Source: CAYMUB01 sp964393545
GTDB taxonomy: Bacteria > Patescibacteriota > Microgenomatia > Daviesbacterales > UBA10151
Reading direction: 5' to 3'
Assembly: GCA_964393545.1 (NCBI GenBank)
Contig: CAYMUB010000059.1
Location: 58,075 to 122,074, forward strand
DNA: 64,000 nt
The notes beneath the pieces are model-generated. The model was not told the origin of the DNA. It was given only the letters and a program-made list of their open reading frames with translations, and searched no databases. Positions 37,000 to 46,872 of this stretch are shown here, one piece after another (the first letter of the stretch is position 1; the number at the start of each line of letters is the position of its first letter). The translations under genes and the position numbers were made by a program.

Positions 37000-38581
37000 A
37001 AAGACAGTTATTTTAATATTTATACTCTTTTTGGCAGCTTTTTTAAGGTTATACAAATTGGATGTTATTCCTGTATCTTTGAATTGGGATGAAGTTGATG
37101 CTGGATACAATGTCTATACTATAGCAAATTGGGGTAGGGATGAGTGGGGTGATTCTTTTCCTTTAGTTTTTACTTCATTTAGAGATGATAAACATCCGGT
37201 GCACATCTATCTAACTGCTTCTTTTGTAAAAATATTCGGGTTGTCAGATTTTATAATCAGATTCCCATCAGCGCTTATAGGAACAATAAGCGTGTTAGTT
37301 GTATATTTTTTGTCGCTTTATTTATTTAAAAACCAACTGACTGCCACCTTGTCAGCACTCTTTTTAGCTGTTTCTCCATATCATTTACAATTTTCCAGAG
37401 GTTTGTGGGAATCTAATTTTGCCCTCTCCTTTTTTCTAATGGGACTGCTGCTTTTTTATCGGGGTTTAAAACATAAAGGAAGGTTTCTTAACCTAGCGTA
37501 TCTTTCATTTGGTATCAGTCTTTTTTCCTACCATTCATCAAAGATAGTAGTTATACCCATAGTTGTTTTACTGACCATACTTTATTTTAAAGAATTAAGG
37601 AGGCGGTCATTTAATTTTTATTCAGCAATGGTAGTTTTTTTAGTATTTATTACAATCCTAATTCTAAATCCTAGACTGGCTGGATTTGCAAGGGTAAAGC
37701 AAACCCAGTTTAACCAGTCCGAGATAGAAAAAACTCAAATATTTAAAAATACCGGGAGTTCTTTTCTTGGTCTTGGCGAGATTACTTTAAATGGGTTAGC
37801 TGCTCATTTTACTCCCGAATATTTATTTTTCAAAGGTGATCAAAGTCCCAGGAATTCAGTCAAAGTTTTTGGGGAATTTTATAAAATTGATGCAATATTT
37901 CTAATTATTGGACTTATAATTTTACTTAATTTACGTTCAAAAGTTACTTTAGTTATGTTGCTATGGTTGTTAGTTTCTCCTCTGCCAGCAAGTGTGGTGC
38001 AAGGCGCCCCAAATGCTAACAGGGCAATCTTTATGTTAGGCAGTTTAAATCTGATAGCCGCGTTAGGGGCAAGCAGTCTGATTGGATGGTTTAAAGGAAG
38101 AAATAAGTTAATAATTATTGTAGTTATATTAACTATACTCTCCTTACAGGTATTCTCATATATGAATTATTATTTCAATGTATATTCAAAGAAAAATCCA
38201 CATGACTGGGTTTTTGGAATGAAAGAAATCACTGATTTTGTTAAGGAGCATGATGATGAGTATGACCAAGTATTTATGACTGATGTACGCTCTCAACCTT
38301 ATGTCTTTTTTCTATATTATCTAAAGACTCCATTGCCTGAATTTCTTCGAAGGGTTTTATATAATAACTCAGAAAGTAAAAGCTATAGTACTGTTTCTAA
38401 TTTTGGAAAATACTATTTTGGAGGTTGGGATACAGTGGAAAGTATGCCATTACCTAGGGTACTGTACATTCTTACTACCAGTGAATATGATGGATTAAAG
38501 CACAAGAAAGAGTTCAATGTTAAAAAAATAGTTTACTTTCCAGATAATACAAATGCTTTTATTATTGTTAACTCAAAATAA
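36983..38581 (+). CDS. PMT/GT39-type GT-C glycosyltransferase
   Basis: 532 aa from the ATG at 36983; a GTG at 36965 and an ATG at 36977 in frame are alternatives, but the 36983 start gives the usual basic N-terminus (MNFKNKK). WDE (35-37) is followed by YTIANWGRDEWGDSFP, loop two is SPYHLQFSRGLWES, and loop three is KGDQSPRNSVKVFGEFY, a complete motif. The C-terminal outer domain is about 120 residues. It overlaps the previous gene by 17 bases and the following GT2 by one base (TAATG). Third of the tandem trio. Confidence 0.77.
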   Translation: MNFKNKKTVILIFILFLAAFLRLYKLDVIPVSLNWDEVDAGYNVYTIANWGRDEWGDSFPLVFTSFRDDKHPVHIYLTASFVKIFGLSDFIIRFPSALIGTISVLVVYFLSLYLFKNQLTATLSALFLAVSPYHLQFSRGLWESNFALSFFLMGLLLFYRGLKHKGRFLNLAYLSFGISLFSYHSSKIVVIPIVVLLTILYFKELRRRSFNFYSAMVVFLVFITILILNPRLAGFARVKQTQFNQSEIEKTQIFKNTGSSFLGLGEITLNGLAAHFTPEYLFFKGDQSPRNSVKVFGEFYKIDAIFLIIGLIILLNLRSKVTLVMLLWLLVSPLPASVVQGAPNANRAIFMLGSLNLIAALGASSLIGWFKGRNKLIIIVVILTILSLQVFSYMNYYFNVYSKKNPHDWVFGMKEITDFVKEHDDEYDQVFMTDVRSQPYVFFLYYLKTPLPEFLRRVLYNNSESKSYSTVSNFGKYYFGGWDTVESMPLPRVLYILTTSEYDGLKHKKEFNVKKIVYFPDNTNAFIIVNSK

Positions 38582-39339
38582 TGGATACAATCTCTGTAGT
38601 ATTGGCTGTATATAATGAGGAAGAAAAGTTGCCGGAGTGTCTAAATTCTATAAAGAGTTTAGCTAGTGAAATAGTGATAGTGGATGGGGGATCTACCGAT
38701 AGAACTGTGGAAATTGCTAAGAAATTCAACGCCCAAGTTATTCATGCCAAAGATAATCCACAAAACTTTCATATAAACAAAAATATTGCGATCGATGCAG
38801 CATCAAAAGATTGGATTTTACAGCTCGATGCAGATGAAGTAGTGTCACAGGCTCTTGCTGAAGAGATAAGAGGAGCTCTTAGAAAAAAAGAAATAAATGG
38901 TTATTGGATTCCAAGAAAAAATCTATTCTTAGGTAGGTATTTAACTAAAGGTGGTCAGTATCCGGATTATACTTTAAGATATTATCGCCGGGGAATGGGT
39001 CGCTTGCCAGGAAAAGATGTCCATGAACAGGCTGTTGTAAAGGGGAGGATAGGATATCTAAAAAATAGTCTTTTGCACTCAAGGGATAAAAATTTCTCAA
39101 TCTATCTTGAAAGATTTAATAGATATACAGATCTTCTAGCAATGCAGCTTGAAGAGGCAAAATTTCCTATAAATCCCCTAACTTTTATTAATTATATCTT
39201 GATTAAACCATTATTCTGGTTTATCAAATCATATATAAGGCACCGCGGGTATGTGGATGGATTTCCTGGGTTTGTTTTTGCTCTTTTTTCCTCATTTAGG
39301 TTTCCAGTTACATATTTTAAAATATGGGAGAAAAAATGA
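38581..39339 (+). CDS. GT2 family glycosyltransferase (WaaE-like)
   Basis: 252 aa. VVLAVYNEEEKLPECL and IVIVDGGSTDRTVEIAKKF start the GT-A fold, and DADE (83-86) is the metal site. The C-terminal segment resembles that of the 24800 protein (WFIKSYIRHRGYVDG against FLSRFFANHGYEDG), which suggests a shared acceptor type. Cytoplasmic transfer from a nucleotide sugar is expected. It follows the PMT trio without a gap and its end overlaps a possible early start of the next gene. Confidence 0.85.
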   Translation: MDTISVVLAVYNEEEKLPECLNSIKSLASEIVIVDGGSTDRTVEIAKKFNAQVIHAKDNPQNFHINKNIAIDAASKDWILQLDADEVVSQALAEEIRGALRKKEINGYWIPRKNLFLGRYLTKGGQYPDYTLRYYRRGMGRLPGKDVHEQAVVKGRIGYLKNSLLHSRDKNFSIYLERFNRYTDLLAMQLEEAKFPINPLTFINYILIKPLFWFIKSYIRHRGYVDGFPGFVFALFSSFRFPVTYFKIWEKK

Positions 39340-40406
39340 AAATAGGTATCAATGCATATCCTTTAAAAAGTGGTCATAAAAATAGAGGAATAGGTTACTA
39401 TACAAGCAATCTACTTGAGAGCTTAAAAAAAGATGTAAGTCTTAGTGTCCAAGAATTTACTGATATTTCTGAGGTAAAGAGTGCAGACATAGTGCATTAC
39501 CCCTGGTTTGATTTTTTCTTTCACACCCTACCCATAAAAAAAGCCTTTCCTACCATTGTTACCATTCATGATGTGATACCCCTTAAGTTTGAATCTCATT
39601 ATCCCACAGGGATTAGGGGTAAGTTTAATTTCTACTTACAGAAATTGGCGCTAAAAAATTGTAAAGCTATAATTACAGATTCTAATAACTCCAAAAAAGA
39701 TATTATCCAGTATCTAAAAATTAAAGAGGAAAAAATAACCGTTATACCTTTAGCTATAGGTAGGGAATTTAGAGTTTTAAATGAGAATAAGTTAATTTTT
39801 ATAAAAAGAAAACATAATTTGCCCGACCAATTCTTGTTATATGTTGGAGATGCTAATTGGGTTAAAAATCTCCCTTTTCTTATTGAAGGTTTTAGAGAGA
39901 TAATTAAACAACCGGCATTTAATAAAGTAAAACTGGTTTTAATAGGAGCAATCTTTTTAAAAAAAGTAGAAGATATAATTCATCCGGAATTAGAAAGCCT
40001 TAAAATGACAAATAGATTAATAGAACAGTATAGTCTACAAGACAGAATTATTAGACCAGGAAAACTAGAAGAAGAAGACTTAGTTGCCTTTTATAATCTA
40101 GCAACTATATACATACAACCTTCTTTTTACGAGGGATTTGGCCTGCCTGTTTTACAAGCCTTAGAAACTGGTACACCAGTAGTTTCCTCCAGAGGCGGTA
40201 GTTTGCCAGAAGTGGCAGGGGATGCAGCTATATACTTTGACCCAACCAACCTTGATCAGTTTAAATCGATAGTTATGGATGTCTTGCAAGATAAATCTTT
40301 GCAAGCCAAATTAGCAAAATTAGGTCAGATTCAGGCTGAGAAATTTTCTTGGAATAAAGTAATAGAAGAAACAAAAGATGTCTATATAAAAGCTTCAAAA
40401 AAATGA
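39336..40406 (+). CDS. GT4 family glycosyltransferase
   Basis: 356 aa from the ATG at 39336; GGGAGA lies 5 bases before it and argues against the upstream ATG at 39324. MKIGINAYPLKSGHKNRGIG has the N-terminal glycine loop (RGIGYY), and the C-terminal donor site has YEGFGLPVLQALETG. The usual EX7E motif reads EX7Q here, so the second glutamate is replaced. Resembles WbdB/MtfB-type mannosyltransferases. Chain extension in the cytoplasm is the probable role. It overlaps the next gene as ATGA. Confidence 0.82.
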   Translation: MKIGINAYPLKSGHKNRGIGYYTSNLLESLKKDVSLSVQEFTDISEVKSADIVHYPWFDFFFHTLPIKKAFPTIVTIHDVIPLKFESHYPTGIRGKFNFYLQKLALKNCKAIITDSNNSKKDIIQYLKIKEEKITVIPLAIGREFRVLNENKLIFIKRKHNLPDQFLLYVGDANWVKNLPFLIEGFREIIKQPAFNKVKLVLIGAIFLKKVEDIIHPELESLKMTNRLIEQYSLQDRIIRPGKLEEEDLVAFYNLATIYIQPSFYEGFGLPVLQALETGTPVVSSRGGSLPEVAGDAAIYFDPTNLDQFKSIVMDVLQDKSLQAKLAKLGQIQAEKFSWNKVIEETKDVYIKASKK

Positions 40407-41563
40407 TTAAATATTTTAAATTAGACCCCGCTGTAATTAAAGTATGCCTAGCTTTTTTTAGTTGGAAGTTATTCTTAGTAGCAGTATCTATAATCGCTAT
40501 TAAATTTGTTCCATTAGGTTATACGGATCGTTTTTTAGGGGGTGGCGCTTTTAATTACAAACTAGCACCTCATCTTTTCTCATGGGCTAACTTTGATGGT
40601 GAGCATTATCTTTCAATCGCAATATTTGGTTATAAGGGTCTAGAACAAGTTTTTTTTCCTGTTTATCCAATGATTATCTCTTTCTTTGCTAAACCATTTT
40701 CTGAAGGATTATTCTCATCACTAATAAATTCAACAATTGTTGGTTTGATAATTGCAAATGGATCATTTCTGCTTGCGCTCCTATACCTTTACGAGTTGAT
40801 TAAATTGGATTTTTCCAATAAAGTTTCTTTGTTGGTGGTATTTTTAATAATTGTATTCCCTACCTCGTTTTATTTTGGCGCAGTTTATAATGAGTCCTTA
40901 TTTTTATTACTTACAGTTTTGGCATTCCTGCAGGCAAGAAAAGGGAATTGGTTTTGGGCCTCCCTGTTTGGAATGATTGCTTCTGCAACTAGAATATTTG
41001 GTATTCTTCTTTTTCCAGTGTTTATTGTTGAAGCTTATTTGCAAAAAAAATATCGTCAACTGTTTTGGATATTTATGATTCCTTTAGGACTAGGCTTATA
41101 TATGTATTACCAGTACGTAACTGTAGGAGATCCAATTGCTTTTTATCGATTACAAGATATGGTGGGTGAACAACGCCAATCTCAACTGGTTGTATTGCCT
41201 CAGGTTTACTATAGATATATAAGGATGTTAAGTACTGTAGACATAAATCAACCCATATATCAAACAATTTTATTTGAGTTTATAGCTGGAATAATTTTTT
41301 TAATCTTACCAATTTATGGTTATTTCAAGAAAATTAGATTGTCTTATTTGTTTTATGCTTTCATAGGTTTTTTAATTACTACTGTACAGGGAAGTTTCTC
41401 ATCCGTACCTCGTTATGTATTAGTATTCTTTCCCAGTTTTATTGTGCTTGCATTGTGGTTAAATCATTTACCAAAAGCATTCAAAATAATTTTTTTTCTC
41501 TGTTCGATTTCCTTACTGGTGATTGAAACATCACTATTTTTGAGAGGATATTGGGTATCATGA
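40403..41563 (+). CDS. PIG-V-like GT-C mannosyltransferase
   Basis: 386 aa, about 9 to 10 helices. The first outer loop has NFDGEHYLSIAIFGYKG followed by FFPVYPMIISFF, the hallmark WDGxHYxxIAxxGY and FFPxYP motifs of the PIG-V (GPI mannosyltransferase 2) family and its bacterial relatives. NESLFLLLTVLAF and SATRIFGILLFPVF follow. The donor is expected to be polyprenyl-phosphate mannose at the outer face. It sits between a GT4 and a flippase, both joined by ATGA overlaps. Confidence 0.8.
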   Translation: MIKYFKLDPAVIKVCLAFFSWKLFLVAVSIIAIKFVPLGYTDRFLGGGAFNYKLAPHLFSWANFDGEHYLSIAIFGYKGLEQVFFPVYPMIISFFAKPFSEGLFSSLINSTIVGLIIANGSFLLALLYLYELIKLDFSNKVSLLVVFLIIVFPTSFYFGAVYNESLFLLLTVLAFLQARKGNWFWASLFGMIASATRIFGILLFPVFIVEAYLQKKYRQLFWIFMIPLGLGLYMYYQYVTVGDPIAFYRLQDMVGEQRQSQLVVLPQVYYRYIRMLSTVDINQPIYQTILFEFIAGIIFLILPIYGYFKKIRLSYLFYAFIGFLITTVQGSFSSVPRYVLVFFPSFIVLALWLNHLPKAFKIIFFLCSISLLVIETSLFLRGYWVS

Positions 41564-42843
41564 AAAGACACATTCGGAAGTTAATTACGAACCCATTATT
41601 CTCAGGAACTGCAATTATGGTTATTGGTTCAAATAGCATTAGCATGTTGAATTATGTCTACCACTTAATCCTAGGAAGGCTACTTGGGCCTACAAATTAT
41701 GGAGAATTAGTATCCCTCATATCTTTGATAGGACTCTTAGGAATAATTCCCTCCTCGCTTAATCTAGTGGTTGTAAAGTATGTTTCATCTGCCAAAGATG
41801 AAAATGAGGTTAATAATTTAACAGATTGGTTAAGATCACGGATTTTTAAACTATCTATCTTATTTTTCTTGGCTATTGTTCTTGTCTCACCCGTAATTTC
41901 TTCATTTCTTCATATAGATAAAACAATATACCTAGTTCTTATTTCACTATCATTTCTATTCTCTTTACAAGCTTTATTTAATAGGGCAATTCTGCAAGGG
42001 TTATTAAGATTTAAAGAGATGATGTTTTCTATTTTTGTAGAAAATATAACTAAACTACTAGTGAGTATATTATTGGTATATATTGGGTTTAGTGTTGGGG
42101 GAGCAATGATGGCATTCTTGGTTGCCACTATTGTTGGATGGTATCAAACCAACACTTTCTTAAAATATAAAAAAAATTCTAATCCTGTTCCACCTAAAAA
42201 TATAAAGACTCTTATTCTATTTACTATTCCAGTATTTATTCAATCCATTTCGATGACCTCTCTTTATTCAACAGATATAATCTTAGTAAAACATTTCTTT
42301 TCATCATTTGATGCTGGAATATATGCAGCTATTGCTACACTGGGAAAAATAATATTTTTTGCTACAGGACCAATCAGCTCAGTTATGTTTCCATTAGTTT
42401 CCAAAAGACAATCAAAAGGGCAAAATCACAGCAATATTTTCATAATGAGTTTTCTTATAACAGGCTTAATAGCTTTGGGGGTATCAATTGTTTATTGGTT
42501 TTTCCCTCAATTTGCCATTGGATTGTTGTATGGTAAGTTGTATCTAACAGGAACAAATTTATTATTTCTGTATGGAGTTTTTATAACACTATTTACTCTA
42601 TCTGTGCTCTTAATTAATTATGGTCTGTCTTTGGGTAGAACAAGAGTTGTATTTTTCTCTTTGGGAGCAGCTATAGCTCAACTTGTATTAATCCTGTTTT
42701 TCCACAATTCTTTACAAGAAATCATAATAATTTCCATATTAGTTACTGCTTTACTACTTGCTTGTCTCTTTATATACTCTACCTATGGGAGAACTAGCCG
42801 AAGCAGGAATAAAATTGATCTCAGTAATAGTTCCAGCATTTAA
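41560..42843 (+). CDS. Wzx-type polysaccharide flippase (MOP superfamily)
   Basis: 427 aa from the ATG at 41560, which overlaps the previous stop; a TTG at 41551 is in frame but unlikely. LGRLLGPTNYGELVSLISLIG and VVVKYVSS near the N-terminus are typical of Polysacc_synt flippases, with about 12 helices. It is not close to the flippase at 5026, so the cluster probably exports two different lipid-linked glycans. The end overlaps the next GT2 gene by 59 bases in another frame, a long coding overlap for this window. Confidence 0.85.
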   Translation: MKRHIRKLITNPLFSGTAIMVIGSNSISMLNYVYHLILGRLLGPTNYGELVSLISLIGLLGIIPSSLNLVVVKYVSSAKDENEVNNLTDWLRSRIFKLSILFFLAIVLVSPVISSFLHIDKTIYLVLISLSFLFSLQALFNRAILQGLLRFKEMMFSIFVENITKLLVSILLVYIGFSVGGAMMAFLVATIVGWYQTNTFLKYKKNSNPVPPKNIKTLILFTIPVFIQSISMTSLYSTDIILVKHFFSSFDAGIYAAIATLGKIIFFATGPISSVMFPLVSKRQSKGQNHSNIFIMSFLITGLIALGVSIVYWFFPQFAIGLLYGKLYLTGTNLLFLYGVFITLFTLSVLLINYGLSLGRTRVVFFSLGAAIAQLVLILFFHNSLQEIIIISILVTALLLACLFIYSTYGRTSRSRNKIDLSNSSSI

Positions 42844-43609
42844 ACAAGAAAGGACAATTATTCATGATTTAAAAACGATTAAAGATGTATTGGATAAACT
42901 ACGTTATCCAACGGAGTTAATCTGTGTAGTAGATGGTAGGATTGATGAAACTTTTGATAGGGCAAAAAAATTTGCAGAAAAAAATTCTAATACCCATGTA
43001 ATTGGATATGATACAAACAAAGGTAAGGGTTATGCGGTGCGATTTGGAATGGCTGAGAGCAAGGGTGATATCATAGCTTTTATTGATTCAGGGATGGACA
43101 TCGACCCTAATGGATTGTCCATGCTTTTGGAACATTTTGAATGGTATGATGCGGATATTATGGTTGGGTCAAAAAGGCACCCTGTTTCAAAAGTTCATTA
43201 TCCCTGGCAAAGAAGAATTCTATCAATAGGATATCAACTTATAGTCTGGATATTATTCGGACTTCGTATCAAGGACACTCAGGTAGGGTTGAAATTCTTT
43301 AAAAGAGGGGTATTAGAAAAAGTTCTACCACGATTGTTAGTTAAAAGGTATGCTTTTGATGTTGAAATGCTTGCAGTAGCTAACTATCTAGGGTTTAAAA
43401 GGATTTTTGAGGCACCAGTAGAGATTAAACTAAATTTCGGTGAGACTTCAAGTGTAACTAACCAAAAATTTATAAGAACTATTTTAGCAATGCTAACTGA
43501 TACTTTAGCTGTTTTTTATAGGTTACGTCTATTGCGCTATTACTCAGATCATAATAAACGCAAATGGAGATTTGATCCAGAATTAAACTTTAGGGTAAAT
43601 GTAGGTTGA
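42785..43609 (+). CDS. GT2, dolichyl-phosphate glucose synthase-like
   Basis: 274 aa from the ATG at 42785; a TTG at 42758 in frame is less likely. VIVPAFKQERTI, CVVDGRIDETFD and the NKGKGYAVRFGM stretch (the NxGKGxAVxxGM signature) identify the ALG5-like branch that makes polyprenyl-phosphate glucose. The metal site reads DSGMDID (101-107) rather than the usual DxD at the first position. The last part is hydrophobic (FYRLRLLRYYSDH). It may supply a lipid-phosphate donor to the GT-C proteins. Confidence 0.8.
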   Translation: MGELAEAGIKLISVIVPAFKQERTIIHDLKTIKDVLDKLRYPTELICVVDGRIDETFDRAKKFAEKNSNTHVIGYDTNKGKGYAVRFGMAESKGDIIAFIDSGMDIDPNGLSMLLEHFEWYDADIMVGSKRHPVSKVHYPWQRRILSIGYQLIVWILFGLRIKDTQVGLKFFKRGVLEKVLPRLLVKRYAFDVEMLAVANYLGFKRIFEAPVEIKLNFGETSSVTNQKFIRTILAMLTDTLAVFYRLRLLRYYSDHNKRKWRFDPELNFRVNVG

Positions 43610-43635
43610 ATATATAAAGTAAGGCATGTTATATT
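43606..43635 (+). promoter_or_regulatory. -35 (TTGAAT) and extended -10 (TGtTATATT), leaderless start of the 43643 unit
   Basis: TTGAAT at 43606-43611 overlaps the stop of the upstream gene. After an 18-base spacer comes TATATT at 43630-43635, preceded by TG and one base. The ATG at 43643 follows 7 bases later. This splits the long run of plus-strand genes into two transcription units. Confidence 0.62.
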
Positions 43636-43642
43636 TCATCCA

Positions 43643-46090
43643 ATGGGAAAAAAGAAAAAAGTTTTAGTGACAGGATCTGGTGGATTAATCGGTTCTGAAG
43701 CAGTTAGTTTTTTCTGTAGGAATGATTTTGAAGTTGTTGGTGTAGATAATAATATGAGGGCTTACTTTTTTGGAGAAGAAGGCAGTACAAGGGGAAGTAT
43801 AGAGAAGCAGCAAAGTATTTTTAGCAATTATAAACACAATAATTGTGATATACGGGATACCCAGGCAATTGAAGGAATTTTCAAAAAAGATAAATTTGAT
43901 TTAATAATTCATACAGCTGCACAACCTTCACATGACTGGGCTGTCAAAGAACCCTTGACTGATTTTAGTGTAAATGCCACTGGGACATTAATTTTACTTG
44001 AGAATTTCAGAAAGTATTCCCCGGAGAGTGTATTCATTTTTACTTCAACAAATAAGGTATATGGAGATTCTCCAAATAATCTTCCATTAATTGAAAAAGA
44101 AACAAGATTTGAGATAGATTTATCGCACAAGTATAAAAATGGTATCAGTGAGGATATGTCGATTGACAATAGCACACACAGCTTATTTGGTGTTTCTAAG
44201 ACTGCAGCAGATTTAATGGTTCAGGAGTACGGTAAATACTTTCATTTAAAGACTGGAATCTTTAGGGGGGGGTGTTTAACAGGATCAGGTCATGCTGGAG
44301 TACAACAACATGGATTTTTATCTTATTTGGTCAAATGTATTTTGACTGGAAGAAAATACACAGTATTTGGTTATAAAGGGAAACAAGTTAGAGATAATAT
44401 ACATGCTTATGATTTAATAAACGCCTTTTATAATTTTTATTTAAATCCTAATGAGGGGGAAGTTTACAATATTGGAGGTTCAAGGTTTGCCAATGTTTCA
44501 ATTATTGAGGCAATAAAAAAAATTGAGCAAATTTCCGGCAAGGTGGCTAAGGTTGAATATGTTGATGAAAATAGGATAGGAGATCATATTTGGTATGTTT
44601 CTGATGTTTCAAAATTTAAGAAAGATTACCCTGACTGGAATTATAAATATGATATAGATTCAACCATTGAGGATATTTGTAGAAATAGCACTTTTGGGAG
44701 GAAAGTATTTAGTTTTGCCATTGCTAAAAACTTGGATTACTGGCGGGAGAAAAATTGGTATTTTCATAGCCAGTTAAAACAAATATTTAAAGATCGTGTA
44801 AAAGAAAATTCTAAAGTATTGCAGATTGGATATGGATTAGGGGATATTATGTCAGAGTTATATCCCAAAAATGGTGTTAGCTTTGATGATGATTCAGGCT
44901 TTATTGCATTATCTCGAAAGAGGTATCCCAACATTAAGTTTAGAAACTTTAATTTTACAAAGAATAAATTAAATGAACAATTTGATTATGTGATATTCCC
45001 AAATTCTTTGGAGCATATATATGATATACAAACTGTTTTTGAAAATATTTATTCGGCACTACATAAAGAATCAAGAGTGGTAATTACAGCTTTAAACCCG
45101 AGATGGGAACAAATCTTTGAGATATTAGAAAGATTAAAATTAAAAAGACCTGAAGAAGAAAGAAATTGGTTAAAGCTTGAAAATATCAAAAACTTGCTTG
45201 AGATTTCAGGTTATAAAATTCTGGAGAGCGGGTATAGGATAATACTTCCGACACATATTCCATTACTGAGCAAATTTTTAAACGGTATAGTAGAAAAGGT
45301 GGGTTTTCTCTCTTCTTTTTGCGTTGAGCAATATGTTGTGGCAATAAAAGATAAGTTCTCGGTTAATAATAATTTGAATTGCTCAGTTATTATACCTACC
45401 CTTAATCATACGGATGAGGTTAAAAGATTAATTCCACTTACACCAAAATTGGGTAAAAAAACTGAAATAATAATTGTTGATGGTAGTCCAAATAAGAATG
45501 TGGAGCAAATGATTCAGAAAAATTACAAAGATATGAAGAACTTAAAATATATTAAAGTCGATAGATTTATAACAATTGATAATTTGATTAAAGAAGGGAT
45601 AGATGCAGTGCAGTCAGATATAGTAATTATCTATGATGATTTAATGAGTATACCCCCTTTCGAGCTAACACGCTTTTATAATTTACTTGCCGGCGGTAGA
45701 GCTGATTTTGTAAATGGTATCCGATATGTATACCCGATAGAAGGTCAGCCTCTAAGACAGCTTAATATAATTGGCAATATTATTTTCAGTTCTGTTTACT
45801 CTCTACTTTTGGGACAAAAAGTTAAAGATCCACTTTCTCTCATCAAGGGTTTTCACCTTAGAGACTACAAAAACATAAAGATTTCAAATAAGGACGTTTT
45901 TCTGGATTTACTTATTAAAGTGGGAGGAAAGGGGAAAATAAAGGAAATACCTGTGCATTATAATTCTAAATCCTACTTTGTTTATAAAAAAAAGACCGCC
46001 TCTCGAATTTTAAGTCTAATGAATGGTATGCTAAATGGTATTTGGTATCTTAAGATATTTTTACCAATTAAGAAAATTTTAAATAAATGA
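43643..46090 (+). CDS. epimerase-methyltransferase-GT2 three-domain fusion
   Basis: 815 aa. Residues 1-350: extended SDR with the NAD motif GSGGLIG (11-17) and the FRGGCLTG...[12 protein letters not shown] signatures of CDP-paratose/tyvelose 2-epimerase-like proteins; the YxxxK catalytic pair reads F182xxxK186, a change I believe is shared by relatives. Residues about 355-560: methyltransferase-like fold with [11 protein letters not shown] (392 onward) and NSLEHIYD, but with a weak glycine motif. Residues 579-815: GT2 domain with [17 protein letters not shown] and YDD near 665. Sugar modification and transfer may thus be tethered in one cytoplasmic protein. No frameshift is needed. A G8 run lies in the epimerase part. 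Confidence 0.78.
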   Translation: MGKKKKVLVTGSGGLIGSEAVSFFCRNDFEVVGVDNNMRAYFFGEEGSTRGSIEKQQSIFSNYKHNNCDIRDTQAIEGIFKKDKFDLIIHTAAQPSHDWAVKEPLTDFSVNATGTLILLENFRKYSPESVFIFTSTNKVYGDSPNNLPLIEKETRFEIDLSHKYKNGISEDMSIDNSTHSLFGVSKTAADLMVQEYGKYFHLKTGIFRGGCLTGSGHAGVQQHGFLSYLVKCILTGRKYTVFGYKGKQVRDNIHAYDLINAFYNFYLNPNEGEVYNIGGSRFANVSIIEAIKKIEQISGKVAKVEYVDENRIGDHIWYVSDVSKFKKDYPDWNYKYDIDSTIEDICRNSTFGRKVFSFAIAKNLDYWREKNWYFHSQLKQIFKDRVKENSKVLQIGYGLGDIMSELYPKNGVSFDDDSGFIALSRKRYPNIKFRNFNFTKNKLNEQFDYVIFPNSLEHIYDIQTVFENIYSALHKESRVVITALNPRWEQIFEILERLKLKRPEEERNWLKLENIKNLLEISGYKILESGYRIILPTHIPLLSKFLNGIVEKVGFLSSFCVEQYVVAIKDKFSVNNNLNCSVIIPTLNHTDEVKRLIPLTPKLGKKTEIIIVDGSPNKNVEQMIQKNYKDMKNLKYIKVDRFITIDNLIKEGIDAVQSDIVIIYDDLMSIPPFELTRFYNLLAGGRADFVNGIRYVYPIEGQPLRQLNIIGNIIFSSVYSLLLGQKVKDPLSLIKGFHLRDYKNIKISNKDVFLDLLIKVGGKGKIKEIPVHYNSKSYFVYKKKTASRILSLMNGMLNGIWYLKIFLPIKKILNK
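44265..44272 (+). repeat. G8 homopolymer in the epimerase domain
   Basis: Eight G residues encode the conserved Arg-Gly-Gly (residues 208-210) of the epimerase, using GGG codons although the surrounding sequence is very AT-rich. The frame is intact. A one-base slip would truncate all three domains of the fusion. Confidence 0.65.
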
Positions 46091-46872
46091 AGAGTAAAGA
46101 TTGGCAAGTACCAAAATTTAAAACTTTAGAGCTAAGACAAAAAAAATCCAAATATTGTGTTTGTATTCCAGTTTTAAATGAGGGAGAAAAAATTAAAAAA
46201 GAGTTGCAAAGATTGCTTCCTTATTCGAAGATGGCGGATATTATTATTGCAGATTGGGGAAGTACTGACGGCTCTAATGATCCAAAATTTTTAAAAAAGA
46301 TGAATGTCAGATCGTTACTTACTTTAAAAGATAAAGGCAGACAAGGGACACAACTCAGAATGGCGTTTGCCTATGCCTTAAAACAAGGTTACGAAGGAAT
46401 TATTCAAATAGATGGGAATAATAAAGATGGTGTAGAAGTGCTACCTGAATTTATCAGGGCTTTGGACGGTGGTTTTGACTATACGCAAGGCTCAAGATTT
46501 ATAAAAGGGGGAAAAGCAGTTAATACACCATTTATCAGATGGTTAGCAGTTAGATTTATAGGATCACCATTACTTAGTTTTGGAGCAAGATATTGGTATA
46601 CAGATATAACAAATGGCTTTAGAGGGTATAGTAAAGAGTATTTAACTCATCCTGAGGTTCAACCTTTTAGAAATATTTTTGTAGGATATGAGTTAAACAT
46701 GTATCTTACAGTAAGAGCAAATCAGCTAGGTCTGAAAACTCAGGAAGTGCCTGTAGCCAGAATATATCCCCTAGGAAAAGTTCCGACAAAGATAAGCTTT
46801 TTCAAAGGTAATTTAACTTTTTTAATTGTAATAATAAAAACAGCCTTTGGTTTTTATACCCCTAAGCCTTAA
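46087..46872 (+). CDS. GT2 family glycosyltransferase, variant metal site
   Basis: 261 aa. [23 protein letters not shown] and a [15 protein letters not shown] stretch place it near the dolichyl-phosphate mannose synthase-like GT2 enzymes, but the metal site reads DGNNKDG (109-115) where DXD is usual. [14 protein letters not shown] and [12 protein letters not shown] follow. It overlaps the end of the fusion gene as ATGA, so the two are co-transcribed. Its last 11 bases overlap the convergent SDR gene. Confidence 0.78.
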   Translation: MKSKDWQVPKFKTLELRQKKSKYCVCIPVLNEGEKIKKELQRLLPYSKMADIIIADWGSTDGSNDPKFLKKMNVRSLLTLKDKGRQGTQLRMAFAYALKQGYEGIIQIDGNNKDGVEVLPEFIRALDGGFDYTQGSRFIKGGKAVNTPFIRWLAVRFIGSPLLSFGARYWYTDITNGFRGYSKEYLTHPEVQPFRNIFVGYELNMYLTVRANQLGLKTQEVPVARIYPLGKVPTKISFFKGNLTFLIVIIKTAFGFYTPKP

